The notes: generated by a model from the letters alone, not told the origin. Numbered from the stretch's first letter, positions 28,141 to 37,775 are shown. The stretch is DNA of 49,790 bases from Spirulina sp. SIO3F2 (GCA_010672165.1 JAAHHN010000021.1:1-49790), one strand, 5' to 3'. Translations and numbers: made by a program.

Positions 28141-28411
28141 TACGGAATCCCCCCTTCCCCCCTTGGTAAGGGCTAATCCTGTAGGGGTTTCAAATCGCTC
28201 CCTTGATTTTGCTAGGGTTCAGCGGTTCAGCCCTCAAAAGTGCGTTCGCAAGATCCTTGCTGTGAGGGGGGTCTGCAAAACCCCTACAAGGTTAGGGTAA
28301 GGGAGGTGATGCCGCGAGCGGCTGGGATGATTGATGAATAAACTGAATAAACATTGAAATAACCTAAAACCCCCTTACCAAGGGGGTCGGCGTAGCCGGG
28401 GGGATTCCGTA
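28141..28411. repeat. G-run palindromic repeat, copy B, interrupted by a MITE
   Basis: TACGGAATCCCCCC (28141-28154) and GGGGGGATTCCGTA (28398-28411) are exact 14-bp inverted ends. The interior matches copy A: TGATGCCGCGAGCGGCTGGGATGA, a spacer, CCCCCTTACCAAGGGGG, GGCGTAGCC. It ends 3 bases from the stop of the downstream fusion gene. Confidence 0.85.
28173..28295 (-). mobile_element. 123-bp MITE, copy B, with 8-bp target duplication
   Basis: It is the reverse complement of 24070-24192 with a single difference. It is flanked by GGTAAGGG on both sides (28165-28172 and 28296-28303). It sits in the same palindrome of the outer repeat as copy A but in the opposite orientation and with a different duplication, so it is an independent insertion. 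Confidence 0.88.
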
Positions 28412-28414
28412 ACC

Positions 28415-31336
28415 TCACTCCGCCAACACCTCCACCACACCGCGATCGCCATCCAAACGCACCCGCTGCCCCGCCCGCAAATAGCCCAACGCCCCCGCCA
28501 CATCAAACACCGCCGGAATTCCATATTCCCGCGCTACGATCGCCCCGTGAGAAAGCCGCCCACCGGCCTCCGCAATAATGCCCCCCACCTGCACCAACAA
28601 CGGCGACCAACCTGCATCTGTGTAAGGCACAACCAGAATTGTGTCAGCCGTTAACGGCGGAATCGTCTGCAACGACTGAAGCGGTTGAATCACCCCCTCA
28701 ATCACCCCCGGACTCACCGCAATCCCCCGCAACGTTTGAGCCTTCTCCAAGGTTGGCAAAATCGGCGCATCCCCTTGGGGCTGGCCGTAGACCACTGGCG
28801 GCACACTGACCAAGTCAACATCTTTGGCATAGCGCTGACGACGCTGATCAATCTGGGCTTGGATAGAGGCGATCGCCTCGACAGGCCAGGGTTGGGGCAA
28901 ATCCGGATCATGGGCTGCAAGGCGATCGCTAATTTCCGGCCAGGTCAAGAAAAAGATATCCCCCGACGTTGGCAAATATCCCGCCTCCTGCCAGCGGCTC
29001 TCCAGATGCCGAAACGTCCAGCGCAAATGAGCCAAAAAGCGATTATAAATCTCTGCTATACGTCCCTTCAGCACCAAGCGGGGCTGTAACCAACGGGCAG
29101 CCCAAGAAGTGGGAATTTCATGGTGCTCCACCGTTTGCCACAACTGTGCCCGTTGTCCATCACTAAAGATGCATTGACTAAACAGCTCTCGCATTGGTCG
29201 GGGATCATCCAACCAGCGCGGCACAGCAATATCGGTGGCTACTTCACTCAAGTAGCCATAGGTTCCGAGCCATTGGTTAAATCGATCCAAAATACAGCCG
29301 CCATCCGGGGTCTCTGCTAGATAAGCAAACAGAGACGGACAACTGTCAAACTCCAGTTCGGGCAAAGGCAATAAGTTACGGCTTTTCTCAGCGAGTTCCA
29401 GGAGCGATCGCAGAGCCGCCACCTCCGGCAAAACGTGAGTATCCAACTCAGCATCAGTGACTTTTAAAATGGCTTGACGCAGCGCCACACTCAGGGGTGC
29501 CAGAATTTGGTACGCTGTCACCCGCCGCAAGTTTAGTAAAATCCGCTCAATCCGCATCGCTAATTCTGGCTCAGAAAGCGAATCGATAGGAGCTGCCAAC
29601 TCATTGAGCAACGGCTCAAACCAGCGGCGCTCATCCTGGGCAAACTGCTGTGGTAACCGCCACTCCTGCTTCAGCAACGCCAACAGCCCTGGCAAGTTGC
29701 GCAAAGTTGAGCCAACCGACGGACGGGATAACTTCGCCCCCCGCGTTAGCCATTCCAGGCTCTCGGGCGGCAGCCCCATCTGCTGGAAAATCTGGCTAAT
29801 CAGGCTGGCATTGAAATAGGCATGGGAAAAATGCAGAGTGGCAGTAGCTGCAAAGTCCAACCCCTGCGATCGCCGCTCTCCCAACACCATGGTGAACAAT
29901 TCCCCCCAAACCCCGCAGGTCAGAGGCTGATTAATTGACCAAGTCAAGGGACGAATCACCCCTGGAATCACCTCAGCTGCAATCTTCCGACTCCAGATCG
30001 GTGTTAGGGTCGTGATCGGTCGCGCCTGAAGCAACCAAAGTGTTTCACCATCATGACACCATTCAATATCTTGGGGAATGCCATGATAGCGCCCTTCTAA
30101 CTCTCGTGCTAAACGGGCAACGGCGTAGAGAATATCTGGGGGGACGACACCCTCTCCCTCCAGGGTAGATGTTTCAGCGTCTGGATTATAGACAGCGTAG
30201 CGCTCGGGGGTGATTTGACCGCCAACGACCTGTCCAGGAGTGCCTGCGATCGCCTCGATTGTCACACCCTGACGATATTGTTCCAACGGGTCACGGCTAA
30301 AGGCAACCCCCGCATATTGGCTGGCTACCTGGGTTTGGATAATGACCGCGAGGGGGCGATCGGGCTGGCCATAACGCTCACGATATTGTGCTGCTTGGGG
30401 ACGATGGTAGGCTTGCTGGCAGCGCACGATCGCCGCTTCTAGTTCAGCTGTTGAAGTAACATCCCCTACCGATAAATATTGCCCTGCCGCTGATGCGGTC
30501 AGACCATCTTCCCCAATGGCTGAAGAGCGTACGATTAGGGGACGCTCTGGTGTCGGTGTTACCGAGCGCAGCGCTGCACTCAGATCATCCCCTGCCAGAA
30601 GCACCCAACCATCCGGAACGCTGTAGCCCCACTGTTTGAGTTGGGAGAGCGTGGCGGCTTTATTGCCGACTTTCTGCGCATCCAAGGGTTCGCCCAAGCT
30701 CAGCAGTCCTTGATCACTACGGAAGAACCGAAACATGGCCCGCGATCGCAGACCACTGGTTGTTGTGGGCGTCGGCAAGTCCAAATCATCGGGGATAGTT
30801 TGTAAGATCCACGCCAGGACGCTCCCCAAAATCAACGCCATCACCCCATAGTTAGCGTCTTCGAAGCGATGCAGTGCCAGCAGCACTACCATCACGCCTA
30901 AGCCCACCAGCCGACCCGTCCGTCGCTCCCGAAACAGGGTCAGGCTTACACCCCCCATCACCAGGATCGCTACGGCGACCATAAAGTCATGCCACACCAA
31001 CCCCCAAAACACATTGGTGATACCGGCCCCTTTGCCCAGCCAATAGCGCCCCATTACCAGCGTGATCAGCGCGACCAATTCCCACACGGGTTCACTGGGG
31101 AAAAAATATCGTGCTATGCCCACAGCGGCTAGACCCTTAGCTGCCTCCGAGAGTACCGCTAAAATCCCAATCACGGTGCCAGCATGGTAGAAGGCCGCCG
31201 AAACCGAGATATTTCCCGTGCCCAAGTTGCGCAGAGATTGGCCCGTTCCCAATCGCACTAACCCATCCACTAAGGGCAGACCACCGAGAATTGGCAACAG
31301 ACAAAAGACGGCAAGGCAGCCCCAGATTGTGTTCAT
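28415..31336 (-). CDS. PlsY-like membrane domain fused to an Rph/PEP-synthase-like phosphotransferase
   Basis: A 973-residue fusion. Residues 1-180 are a polytopic membrane domain resembling PlsY acyltransferase. It has LRNLGTGNISVSAAFYHAG where PlsY has its GSGNxGATN motif, but the GHxxPxF part of the third motif is not recognisable (MGRYWLGKGAG). Residues ~205-450 are a PPDK-type ATP-grasp domain (VGNKAATLSQL, LIVRSSAIGEDG, WLLQARPI). A ~400-residue middle region follows, then a phosphohistidine swivel domain with GGRLSHGAIVARE (His930). There is no PEP/pyruvate barrel. The order ATP-grasp, middle, His domain is that of rifampin phosphotransferase, so a membrane-linked phosphotransferase is inferred; the substrate is unknown. 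Confidence 0.88.
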   Translation of the reverse strand: MNTIWGCLAVFCLLPILGGLPLVDGLVRLGTGQSLRNLGTGNISVSAAFYHAGTVIGILAVLSEAAKGLAAVGIARYFFPSEPVWELVALITLVMGRYWLGKGAGITNVFWGLVWHDFMVAVAILVMGGVSLTLFRERRTGRLVGLGVMVVLLALHRFEDANYGVMALILGSVLAWILQTIPDDLDLPTPTTTSGLRSRAMFRFFRSDQGLLSLGEPLDAQKVGNKAATLSQLKQWGYSVPDGWVLLAGDDLSAALRSVTPTPERPLIVRSSAIGEDGLTASAAGQYLSVGDVTSTAELEAAIVRCQQAYHRPQAAQYRERYGQPDRPLAVIIQTQVASQYAGVAFSRDPLEQYRQGVTIEAIAGTPGQVVGGQITPERYAVYNPDAETSTLEGEGVVPPDILYAVARLARELEGRYHGIPQDIEWCHDGETLWLLQARPITTLTPIWSRKIAAEVIPGVIRPLTWSINQPLTCGVWGELFTMVLGERRSQGLDFAATATLHFSHAYFNASLISQIFQQMGLPPESLEWLTRGAKLSRPSVGSTLRNLPGLLALLKQEWRLPQQFAQDERRWFEPLLNELAAPIDSLSEPELAMRIERILLNLRRVTAYQILAPLSVALRQAILKVTDAELDTHVLPEVAALRSLLELAEKSRNLLPLPELEFDSCPSLFAYLAETPDGGCILDRFNQWLGTYGYLSEVATDIAVPRWLDDPRPMRELFSQCIFSDGQRAQLWQTVEHHEIPTSWAARWLQPRLVLKGRIAEIYNRFLAHLRWTFRHLESRWQEAGYLPTSGDIFFLTWPEISDRLAAHDPDLPQPWPVEAIASIQAQIDQRRQRYAKDVDLVSVPPVVYGQPQGDAPILPTLEKAQTLRGIAVSPGVIEGVIQPLQSLQTIPPLTADTILVVPYTDAGWSPLLVQVGGIIAEAGGRLSHGAIVAREYGIPAVFDVAGALGYLRAGQRVRLDGDRGVVEVLAE

Positions 31337-31700
31337 AAAGTACTGTTCAGCAAAACCTCATCTCTTGGTTATACCGAGTGATGCGTAATTTAGGGCGGCT
31401 TTTTAGGGAAATATTATTGATTGATCCCAATGGCAGAACCACTGTTGGTCGTATATTGAGCGGTTTAGCCTGGATTATTCATCAGGCTGGTTGCTCGTTA
31501 CCGGGCTCTGCCTGGTAATGCGAATTGGGAGGCTCTGCCTCTTATTACTCCGAGGTTGGCTGTGATCTGGAGGCGGCGGAGTCATGACACGAGGCAATAT
31601 TCACAAATAATGCAGGTTAGGCTGCATCGGCTACACAATAATATTGCTCAGCAATATCCACAATCGACAACTTGTGAGTTTCGCCCCTAAATTCTGCTCC
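31337..31700. repeat. Gene-free spacer with paired GGCTCTGCCT repeats
   Basis: GGCTCTGCCT occurs at 31503-31512 and 31531-31540, 28 bases apart. The first is framed by the complementary GTTACC and GGTAA, and GAGGCGGCGGAG follows downstream. These are common cyanobacterial intergenic repeat words. A ~47-codon + frame starting near 31378 runs through the repeat and is not convincing as a gene. Confidence 0.5.
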
Positions 31701-32489
31701 TTACTCTGCCAAGCCCCAAAGCAAGTATTGCGCATTCAACCAACCCGACTCCTTCAGCGCTTGCAGCGTTGCATTGACTGCCAAGAAAAGTTCACTATGT
31801 TGCTGGCCTTTAGGCATTGCCACTGCCAATGGTGCTCCCCCTAAACTGATCTCGGCATCCGCTAAGAAATAATCAGGCTCATCCTGCACCCACCCTGTCA
31901 ATATTGCCCGATCGCCCGCAAAGACATCTACCACTCCCGCCTCAAGCTTTGCCGCCGCTGCTTGGTAAGACTCAACCCCCACAAGTGTCGCCTTAGGAAA
32001 AGTCCGACGCACAGACGCGATCGCACTTGACCCTTGCAGCATAGCAATCCGCAGTGGAGCCAGATCGCTATAGGTTTGAATCTGAGGATTGCGAGTAATA
32101 AAACCTGTGCGCTCAAAATAGTAAGGGCGACTGAATTGCACCAGACGCGATCGCATCTTGGTCGCGCTCATCTGAGCAATCACTAAGTCCACCTCTTCCG
32201 TCAGCAGCCGCTCCAGCCGCTCATCATTGCGCACAGGCACAAACGTAATTGCGGTGCGATCGCCGAGCAGCGCTTCCGCCAGTTGATAAGCGAGCTGAAT
32301 TTCGAGGCCTTGAAGTTCACCCGTGTCATCTCGAAAGCCCAAGGGACGAACATTGTCTTTGACCCCAACGATTAATGTTCCTCGCTTTTGGATCTCGGCC
32401 AATTCCACAGCAACGGTAATCGGAGCAGTTAGATTGACTACTACCAGCGTGAGCAACGCTAGCCCTAACTGTTTGAGCCTTGTTTTCAT
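31701..32489 (-). CDS. Solute-binding protein family 3 (amino-acid-type periplasmic binding protein)
   Basis: A 262-residue protein with a signal peptide (basic MKTRLKQ, then hydrophobic LGLALLTLVVVNLTA, cleavage near VAVE) and the family-3 fold. Features are LIVGVKDNVRPLGFRDDTGELQGLEIQLA, the ERLLTEEVDLVIAQMSATKMRS segment, and GGAPLAVAMPKGQ near the end. It should bind a polar amino acid or similar solute in the periplasm. No permease or ATPase gene is adjacent, so it is an orphan or works with a distant transporter. It lies 50 bases downstream of the Gln-rich gene on -. Confidence 0.9.
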   Translation of the reverse strand: MKTRLKQLGLALLTLVVVNLTAPITVAVELAEIQKRGTLIVGVKDNVRPLGFRDDTGELQGLEIQLAYQLAEALLGDRTAITFVPVRNDERLERLLTEEVDLVIAQMSATKMRSRLVQFSRPYYFERTGFITRNPQIQTYSDLAPLRIAMLQGSSAIASVRRTFPKATLVGVESYQAAAAKLEAGVVDVFAGDRAILTGWVQDEPDYFLADAEISLGGAPLAVAMPKGQQHSELFLAVNATLQALKESGWLNAQYLLWGLAE

Positions 32490-32539
32490 GATGGTGTATC
32501 TCTTCTGTCGAATATTGAGGGGAAGATTACTATTACTGT

Positions 32540-33397
32540 TTAATTAGCAGGGCGATCGCTCCCCAAAATTAATCGCATCAACGTAAAGCTGCCCCCCAAA
32601 GTGATGAGTAATAATACCCCGACTAAGATCCACATCAGGATGCCATTCAACTCACCTTTCCGCAGCCGTTCGAGTAGAGCTTGTTGTCCTGGAGCTTCCA
32701 CAGACATCACCCAATCCTCGGGTTCGGCTTGTAACGGTGGGGCAGGGAACTCTGGCTCAGAAGACTCTAAAAAATCATGTTCTACTTCTGGTTCTGCATA
32801 AGCAGATACATCTGGCTCAGGAGATAATCCAACGCCTGTAGTTTGGAGCGCTGCCGCAATGCTAGCCAAGGTACGATGCATTTGCTCGTTTTCTGCAACT
32901 AAGGCTGCATTCGTGTTGCGCAGCTCCTCCATCTCAGTGCGTAAGGTCTGGGTCTCTTGTGCCAGATCTCGATAGACTGTCATCGGCACTGAAGCTTGGT
33001 AGCCCTTTTTTTTCTTCGCAGGAGCGGACTGTTTTCGCTGTTGGGGAACGGATTGGGGTCGAGCGACGGGGGCAGGCTGCTGAGTTTGCTGCCGCTGTAA
33101 GGCTTGGGCTTGACGTTGCTGCTGGATTAGGCGTTGCTGTTTTTCAAGCTGTTGTTGGGCGAGTCGCTGCTGCTCTAATTTCTGTTGTTGAGCGAGACGC
33201 TGTTGTTCAAGTTGCTGCTGCTCTAAACGTTGCTGCGCCTGTCGCTGCTGCTCTAATTGCTGTTGTTCTTGGCGCTGTTGCTCCAACTGTTGTTGTTGCT
33301 CCAGTTGGTATTTGAACCTCACTTTGGTGCTTGGACTCGACTGCCCGTTTTGAGGCGAGGAACCATTTTGTTCTTGTTCGCTTTGGTACTTAAACAT
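32540..33397 (-). CDS. Gln-rich coiled-coil protein with C-terminal membrane anchor
   Basis: A 285-residue protein of no named family. Residues ~30-105 are Gln/Leu/Arg-rich short repeats of the type QQLEQQRLAQ; the N-terminus repeats the motif FKYQ. A basic KKKKGY follows, then a leucine-zipper-like coil (LAQETQTLRTEMEELRNTNAALVAENEQM), an acidic Pro/Glu linker, and one transmembrane segment near the C-terminus (GILMWILVGVLLLITLGGSF). This predicts a tail-anchored protein with a long cytoplasmic coil. It follows thiD by 48 bases in a - strand run headed by ftsZ, so it may be co-expressed with division genes. Confidence 0.82.
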   Translation of the reverse strand: MFKYQSEQEQNGSSPQNGQSSPSTKVRFKYQLEQQQQLEQQRQEQQQLEQQRQAQQRLEQQQLEQQRLAQQQKLEQQRLAQQQLEKQQRLIQQQRQAQALQRQQTQQPAPVARPQSVPQQRKQSAPAKKKKGYQASVPMTVYRDLAQETQTLRTEMEELRNTNAALVAENEQMHRTLASIAAALQTTGVGLSPEPDVSAYAEPEVEHDFLESSEPEFPAPPLQAEPEDWVMSVEAPGQQALLERLRKGELNGILMWILVGVLLLITLGGSFTLMRLILGSDRPAN

Positions 33398-33445
33398 GGT
33401 GCGCCACTGAATCTAACGTCTAGGTGAGGGTTGAATCTCCCTATG

Positions 33446-34243
33446 CTAAACCAACAGCGGGAAAAAATGCCCCACTGGCCCTGTGCCTTGGCCGATCGCC
33501 AGGGCATGATGTAAGGCTTGGGTGACATAATGCTTGGCGCGTTGTACGGCTTCGAGCGGAGCATAACCTTGGGCAAGGTTGGCAGTCATCGCAGCCGCTA
33601 GAGTACAGCCTGTGCCGTGGGTATGGGGGGTATCAACCCGTTCATGAACCAAAACCTGCATTGCGGTGCCATCAAACCACACGTCTGTGCCTTGCAAACC
33701 CCTAGCTAAGCCACCCCCTTTGACCAACACATTTTTGGGGCCAAAACGCTGGATAATGCGAGCGGCTTCCTGCATCTCGGTAACGGTTTCAATCGTCATT
33801 TCCGCAAGGATTTGTGCTTCGTAACGATTAGGCGTCGTAATCAGCGCTTTGGGCAGCAAGCGATCGCGCAACACCGCAATGGATGTCTGGTCAATCAGCA
33901 CCGCACCAGTCCGCGCAACCATCACCGGATCAACTACGATGGCGGCGATCGGGTTCAGCTCTAGCGTATCCGCTACCGCATGCATAATCTCGGTATTGAG
34001 CAGCATCCCCGTCTTCGCCGCATCCACACCAATATCCGTTAGCACCGATTGGATTTGGGCTTTAACCAATTCAGGCGAGACTCCCTCAACCCGCTGCACC
34101 CCAACCGTATTCTGCGCTGTCACACAGGTAAGAGCGGTCATGCCGTGGACGCAATGCATGGCAAAGGTGCGGAGATCTGCTTGAATCCCCGCACCTCCAC
34201 CACTATCAGAGCCTGCGATCGTCAATGCCCGTGCTAACGACAT
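33446..34243 (-). CDS. thiD: Hydroxymethylpyrimidine/phosphomethylpyrimidine kinase
   Basis: A 265-residue ribokinase-fold enzyme that phosphorylates HMP and HMP-P in thiamine synthesis. Signature segments are LTIAGSDSGGGAGIQADL at the N-terminus, DVDAAKTGML-like IGVDAAKTGMLLN, VVDPVMVARTGAVL, and the GTG anion-hole HTHGTGCTLAAAMTANLA. The length is normal. It starts 18 bases after the ftsZ stop, so it shares that transcript. Confidence 0.96.
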   Translation of the reverse strand: MSLARALTIAGSDSGGGAGIQADLRTFAMHCVHGMTALTCVTAQNTVGVQRVEGVSPELVKAQIQSVLTDIGVDAAKTGMLLNTEIMHAVADTLELNPIAAIVVDPVMVARTGAVLIDQTSIAVLRDRLLPKALITTPNRYEAQILAEMTIETVTEMQEAARIIQRFGPKNVLVKGGGLARGLQGTDVWFDGTAMQVLVHERVDTPHTHGTGCTLAAAMTANLAQGYAPLEAVQRAKHYVTQALHHALAIGQGTGPVGHFFPLLV

Positions 34244-34261
34244 TGCAATAGTCCCAGCAGG

Positions 34262-35593
34262 CTAACGGCGGGGAAAACGACGCCGTTGCAAAAACTCAGG
34301 GATATCCAAACCATTGGCTGCCGGGGTTTGACCTGTCAGAGGTGCAGCCGCTGGGCTAACTGTTTGGGGCTGAGGCATCGGAATTGCCGAGGTCTGGGTT
34401 ACAGATTGGGGTTGCTCTGGGGGAACGGCTGATTCGGGAGGCTGGGGTTTGGGCAGCGCATCGGCAGGATTGATTACGGGTTGACGAACCCCCTGACCTC
34501 GGCTTTTGCTTTGCTTACTGCGACTATTACTGGTTCCCTTGGTCATTTCGCCGCTAAATCCGGTGGCAATCACCGTGATTTTGAGTTCACCCTGCATCTC
34601 TTCATCAACCACGGAACCGAAGATGATATTGGCATTCGGGTCAACCACCTCATAGATGGTCTCAGCAGCAGTGTTAACCTCATGCAGGGTCAAATCGCTG
34701 CTCCCGGTAATGTTAAAGACAACGCCCTTCGCGCCTTCGATGGAGGACTCAAGCAGCGGTGAAGAGATGGCCATCTGCGCCGCTTCCCGAGCGCGAGACT
34801 TGCCAGAACCAATGCCAATGCCCATGAGTGCTGAGCCTGCATCAGCCATCACCGCCCGCACATCCGCAAAGTCCACATTAACTAAGCCAGGGATCAAGAT
34901 AATGTCAGAAACACCTTGAACCCCTTGCCGCAGGATATCATCAGCAACCATAAAAGCTTGCTGTACAGGCGTTTCCGGTGCAATTACAGACAGCAGCTTA
35001 TTGTTAGGGATCACAATCAAAGTATCGACCCGACTTTGCAATGCAGCAATACCTTCTTCCGATTGGGTCATGCGCCGCCGACCTTCAAATGTAAAAGGAC
35101 GGGTCACAATCCCCACCGTAAGACAGCCCATTTCCTTAGCGACCTCAGCAACGATGGGGGAAGCGCCGGTTCCCGTGCCGCCGCCCATGCCTGAGGTGAT
35201 AAAAACTAAGTCTGTGCCTTCAAGTGCCTGAGCGATTTCATCACGAGACTCCTCGGCTGCTTTTTGGCCGATCGCAGGGTTGCCACCTGCCCCCAGTCCC
35301 CGAGTTAACTTTTGGCCAATCTGAAGGCGGTGAGGCGCAGCCGCCATCTCAAGGGCTTGAGAATCTGTATTGATCGCCCAAAATTCTACGCCGGTGACGC
35401 TACTGGCAATCATCCGATTAACGGCGTTACAGCCGCCACCACCAACACCAATCACTTTAATTTTGGCAACGTTACTGGGCATGATATCTGTCATTTCTAA
35501 TTCTCCCTCGGGTAAGGAGCGCATCTCAATAGTTGGGGCAACATTGGGGGGAAGCGCAGTCCCCGGATTGTTAAACGGGGTGTAGTTGGACAC
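34262..35593 (-). CDS. ftsZ: Cell division GTPase FtsZ
   Basis: A 443-residue tubulin homologue that forms the division ring. The GTP-binding loop [13 protein letters not shown], the [18 protein letters not shown] start and the T7 loop [11 protein letters not shown] are intact. A variable Gln/Pro-rich linker leads to the conserved C-terminal peptide [11 protein letters not shown], which binds membrane tethers. The start taken is GTG 35593; the ~45-residue N-terminal extension before the core is usual in cyanobacteria, but the exact start is unsure. thiD follows 18 bases later. Confidence 0.97.
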   Translation of the reverse strand: MSNYTPFNNPGTALPPNVAPTIEMRSLPEGELEMTDIMPSNVAKIKVIGVGGGGCNAVNRMIASSVTGVEFWAINTDSQALEMAAAPHRLQIGQKLTRGLGAGGNPAIGQKAAEESRDEIAQALEGTDLVFITSGMGGGTGTGASPIVAEVAKEMGCLTVGIVTRPFTFEGRRRMTQSEEGIAALQSRVDTLIVIPNNKLLSVIAPETPVQQAFMVADDILRQGVQGVSDIILIPGLVNVDFADVRAVMADAGSALMGIGIGSGKSRAREAAQMAISSPLLESSIEGAKGVVFNITGSSDLTLHEVNTAAETIYEVVDPNANIIFGSVVDEEMQGELKITVIATGFSGEMTKGTSNSRSKQSKSRGQGVRQPVINPADALPKPQPPESAVPPEQPQSVTQTSAIPMPQPQTVSPAAAPLTGQTPAANGLDIPEFLQRRRFPRR

Positions 35594-35965
35594 AGTTATA
35601 AGCGATTGGTCGGGTTATCCGCAGGCCACGGGCTGGGATTAGATTAGCCCTTAGTTTACTATCCCCAAGCATTTTTTTCATCATGGACTGCTCACATTTG
35701 ATAAGTGGTTTGCCAGGCCTGGGGTTGGGCGATCGCAGTTCACCTTGAAAAACCAGATCAAGCTTGAATTCGGCTTCTACACATGAGTCAAACCCAAGCA
35801 GTTACAACAACATCCAATAATTGAGAAAAATATCTACACTAACGAGTCGAGTTGGCGGCTTGAGTGCAAACACAAAACTGCAACAGGCGCACGAGAAATG
35901 TTACATATAGTGAATATTTCGCAATAACGATTGACGCGCCCTCCCAGTAAACGCTGATTAAGCCT
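35594..35965. other. Divergent promoter region of ftsZ and the sulfatase-like gene
   Basis: A 372-base spacer between divergently transcribed genes. It presumably contains both promoters. It has one HIP1-related GGGCGATCGCAG site near 35728. I see no hairpin, repeat or small gene worth calling. Confidence 0.5.
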
Positions 35966-37513
35966 ATGAGTAGCACCCGCCCCGATATTCTCTTCCTGGT
36001 TCTCGATACCCAACGGGCAGATCGGCTCTCCTGCTACGGCTACAATCAACCCACCTCACCTCATATTGACGCTCTCGCCGCCCAGGCTACCCGCTTCCAA
36101 ACTGCGGTGGCGGCAGCCCAATGGACAGTGCCTTCTCATGCTTCTATGTTCACCGGGCTATATCCTTCCCAACACCAAGTCTTGCAGTCCTATTCTGTTG
36201 TGCCAGATGAACTCTCAACCCTGGCCGAGCGGCTCCACGGTGGGGGCTATTTTACTGCGGGTTTCTGCAACAATCCCCTTGTGGGCGTGATCAACAACGG
36301 TTTGCGGCGGGGTTTCCAAAGCTTCTTGAACTATAGCGGACTGCTGACCTCCCATCCCAACCAAGCCGGTCAGCGCTCCGGGCTGCTCGATCGCTACCGT
36401 CAGTTTTTTAAGCGCACTCTGGCACGACTACTCAACCAAGTCCAAGACGCTTTTGCCCGTTCTGAATGGCTTTTAGCTCTCTCCCTTAATCCAGTGATGG
36501 TTCCTTTGTGGCAGACAGCACTGAGCTTCAAGGGCAACACGCAAAAATCTTTGGCGGACACAGCTCGATTATTTATCGAACGCCAAGGTGTTGGGGCTGA
36601 GCAGCCGATTTTTGCCTTCGTCAACTTGATGGGAACTCATATGCCCTATCACCCCCCCCTCAAATATATTGAGCAGTTTGCACCCCATGTGTTGCGCGAT
36701 CCGGAAGCTCGTAAGTATCTGCGTCACTTTAATGGCGATGTGTACGGTTGGTTAGCACCGTTGGCGGGGCCGTTGCCGGAGCACCAGAAACAAACTTTAG
36801 ATGGAATGTATGACGCGGAAGTAGCCCATCAGGACGCCCAGTTGGGGGCCTTTTTTGAGCAGCTTAAAGCCAAGGGGCGCTTAGATGAAACCCTGATTAT
36901 CGTCTGCTCCGATCATGGGGAACATTTGGGTGAGAAAGATTTTATTGGCCACAGCCTTTCGCTCTACAACGAACTGGTGCGCGTGCCGTTGATTATCCGC
37001 GATCCCCAAGGTCGCTTTCCGGCCGGTGCAACCCCTGACCATGTCGTGTCTACTCGTCGTCTGTTTCACACAGTATTGACGGCGGCGCAACTGGCGACGC
37101 CTGAGGAGCAGGCTTTGAGCTTGACGGCTGATGTGGCGGATGATCCAGAACAAAACCGTGTTTTTGCTGAGGGGGTTCCGCCCCAGAATGTGGTGAACCT
37201 GCTTCATAAGCGTCAGCCAGAACTCCTCTCAGAGCGGGCTTGTGATCAACCCCGCCGAGCGGTGTGGATGGGCAACCATAAGCTGATTGAAACGGGGCGC
37301 GATCGCCTCGAACTCTACGATATTTGTGAAGATCCAGATGAGAGTCTCAACCTCAGCGATATCCTGCCGGAAAATGTGGAGTTACTTCAAGATTGTTTGG
37401 CGCTGTTTGCGGGCGATGAGGAGGATTATGCTCAGACGGCTAGTCGTGCGCCGGGGTTTGATGATCCAGAAGTGCAGCGCCGTTTGCGGGATTTGGGATA
37501 TTTGGAAGACTAG
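35966..37513 (+). CDS. Sulfatase/alkaline-phosphatase superfamily hydrolase with Thr nucleophile
   Basis: A 515-residue protein. The N-terminal metal site is in PDILFLVLDTQRADRLSCYGY, the nucleophile region reads WTVPSHASMFTGLYPSQH, and the second metal cluster is CSDHGEHLGE. In true sulfatases the nucleophile is the Cys or Ser of CxPSR; here a Thr occupies it (TVPSH), as in phosphoglycerol and lipoteichoic-type transferases. A phosphodiesterase or phosphotransferase is therefore more likely than a formylglycine sulfatase. No signal peptide or membrane anchor is seen. It is divergent from ftsZ. Confidence 0.9.
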   Translation: MSSTRPDILFLVLDTQRADRLSCYGYNQPTSPHIDALAAQATRFQTAVAAAQWTVPSHASMFTGLYPSQHQVLQSYSVVPDELSTLAERLHGGGYFTAGFCNNPLVGVINNGLRRGFQSFLNYSGLLTSHPNQAGQRSGLLDRYRQFFKRTLARLLNQVQDAFARSEWLLALSLNPVMVPLWQTALSFKGNTQKSLADTARLFIERQGVGAEQPIFAFVNLMGTHMPYHPPLKYIEQFAPHVLRDPEARKYLRHFNGDVYGWLAPLAGPLPEHQKQTLDGMYDAEVAHQDAQLGAFFEQLKAKGRLDETLIIVCSDHGEHLGEKDFIGHSLSLYNELVRVPLIIRDPQGRFPAGATPDHVVSTRRLFHTVLTAAQLATPEEQALSLTADVADDPEQNRVFAEGVPPQNVVNLLHKRQPELLSERACDQPRRAVWMGNHKLIETGRDRLELYDICEDPDESLNLSDILPENVELLQDCLALFAGDEEDYAQTASRAPGFDDPEVQRRLRDLGYLED

Positions 37514-37775
37514 CGATTGTGCTTTTCATTGGTTTAGCACTTTAGAGAGAAATCCGAGTGTCCAAATTTGTTGATGAATTGTTTAGGCAGCTTTGTAGAA
37601 TTTTAGTTTGGAGAACATAAGCCAAAATATGGTGTGATTAAGGCAAGCACCCTTACACATCCAAAATATTAGCGCTTGTTTAGCTGTCAGGAGCATCTGA
37701 ATAATATGGACTATCTCAAGGAGAAAATCTGTGAGAGGCGCTAAAAGCTGATCTTTACCGTGACTAAATTAAGAG

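Noticed and set aside
31378-31520. Small + frame reading VMRNLGRLFREILLIDPNGR
   Set aside because: It ends inside a GGCTCTGCCT repeat, has no ribosome site and no recognisable family. I cannot tell it from chance.
37540-37740. About 60-codon - frame rich in hydrophobic residues (HTIFWLMFSKLKFYKAA), thought to be a transposase remnant
   Set aside because: No DDE motif, no inverted ends and no confident likeness to any IS family.
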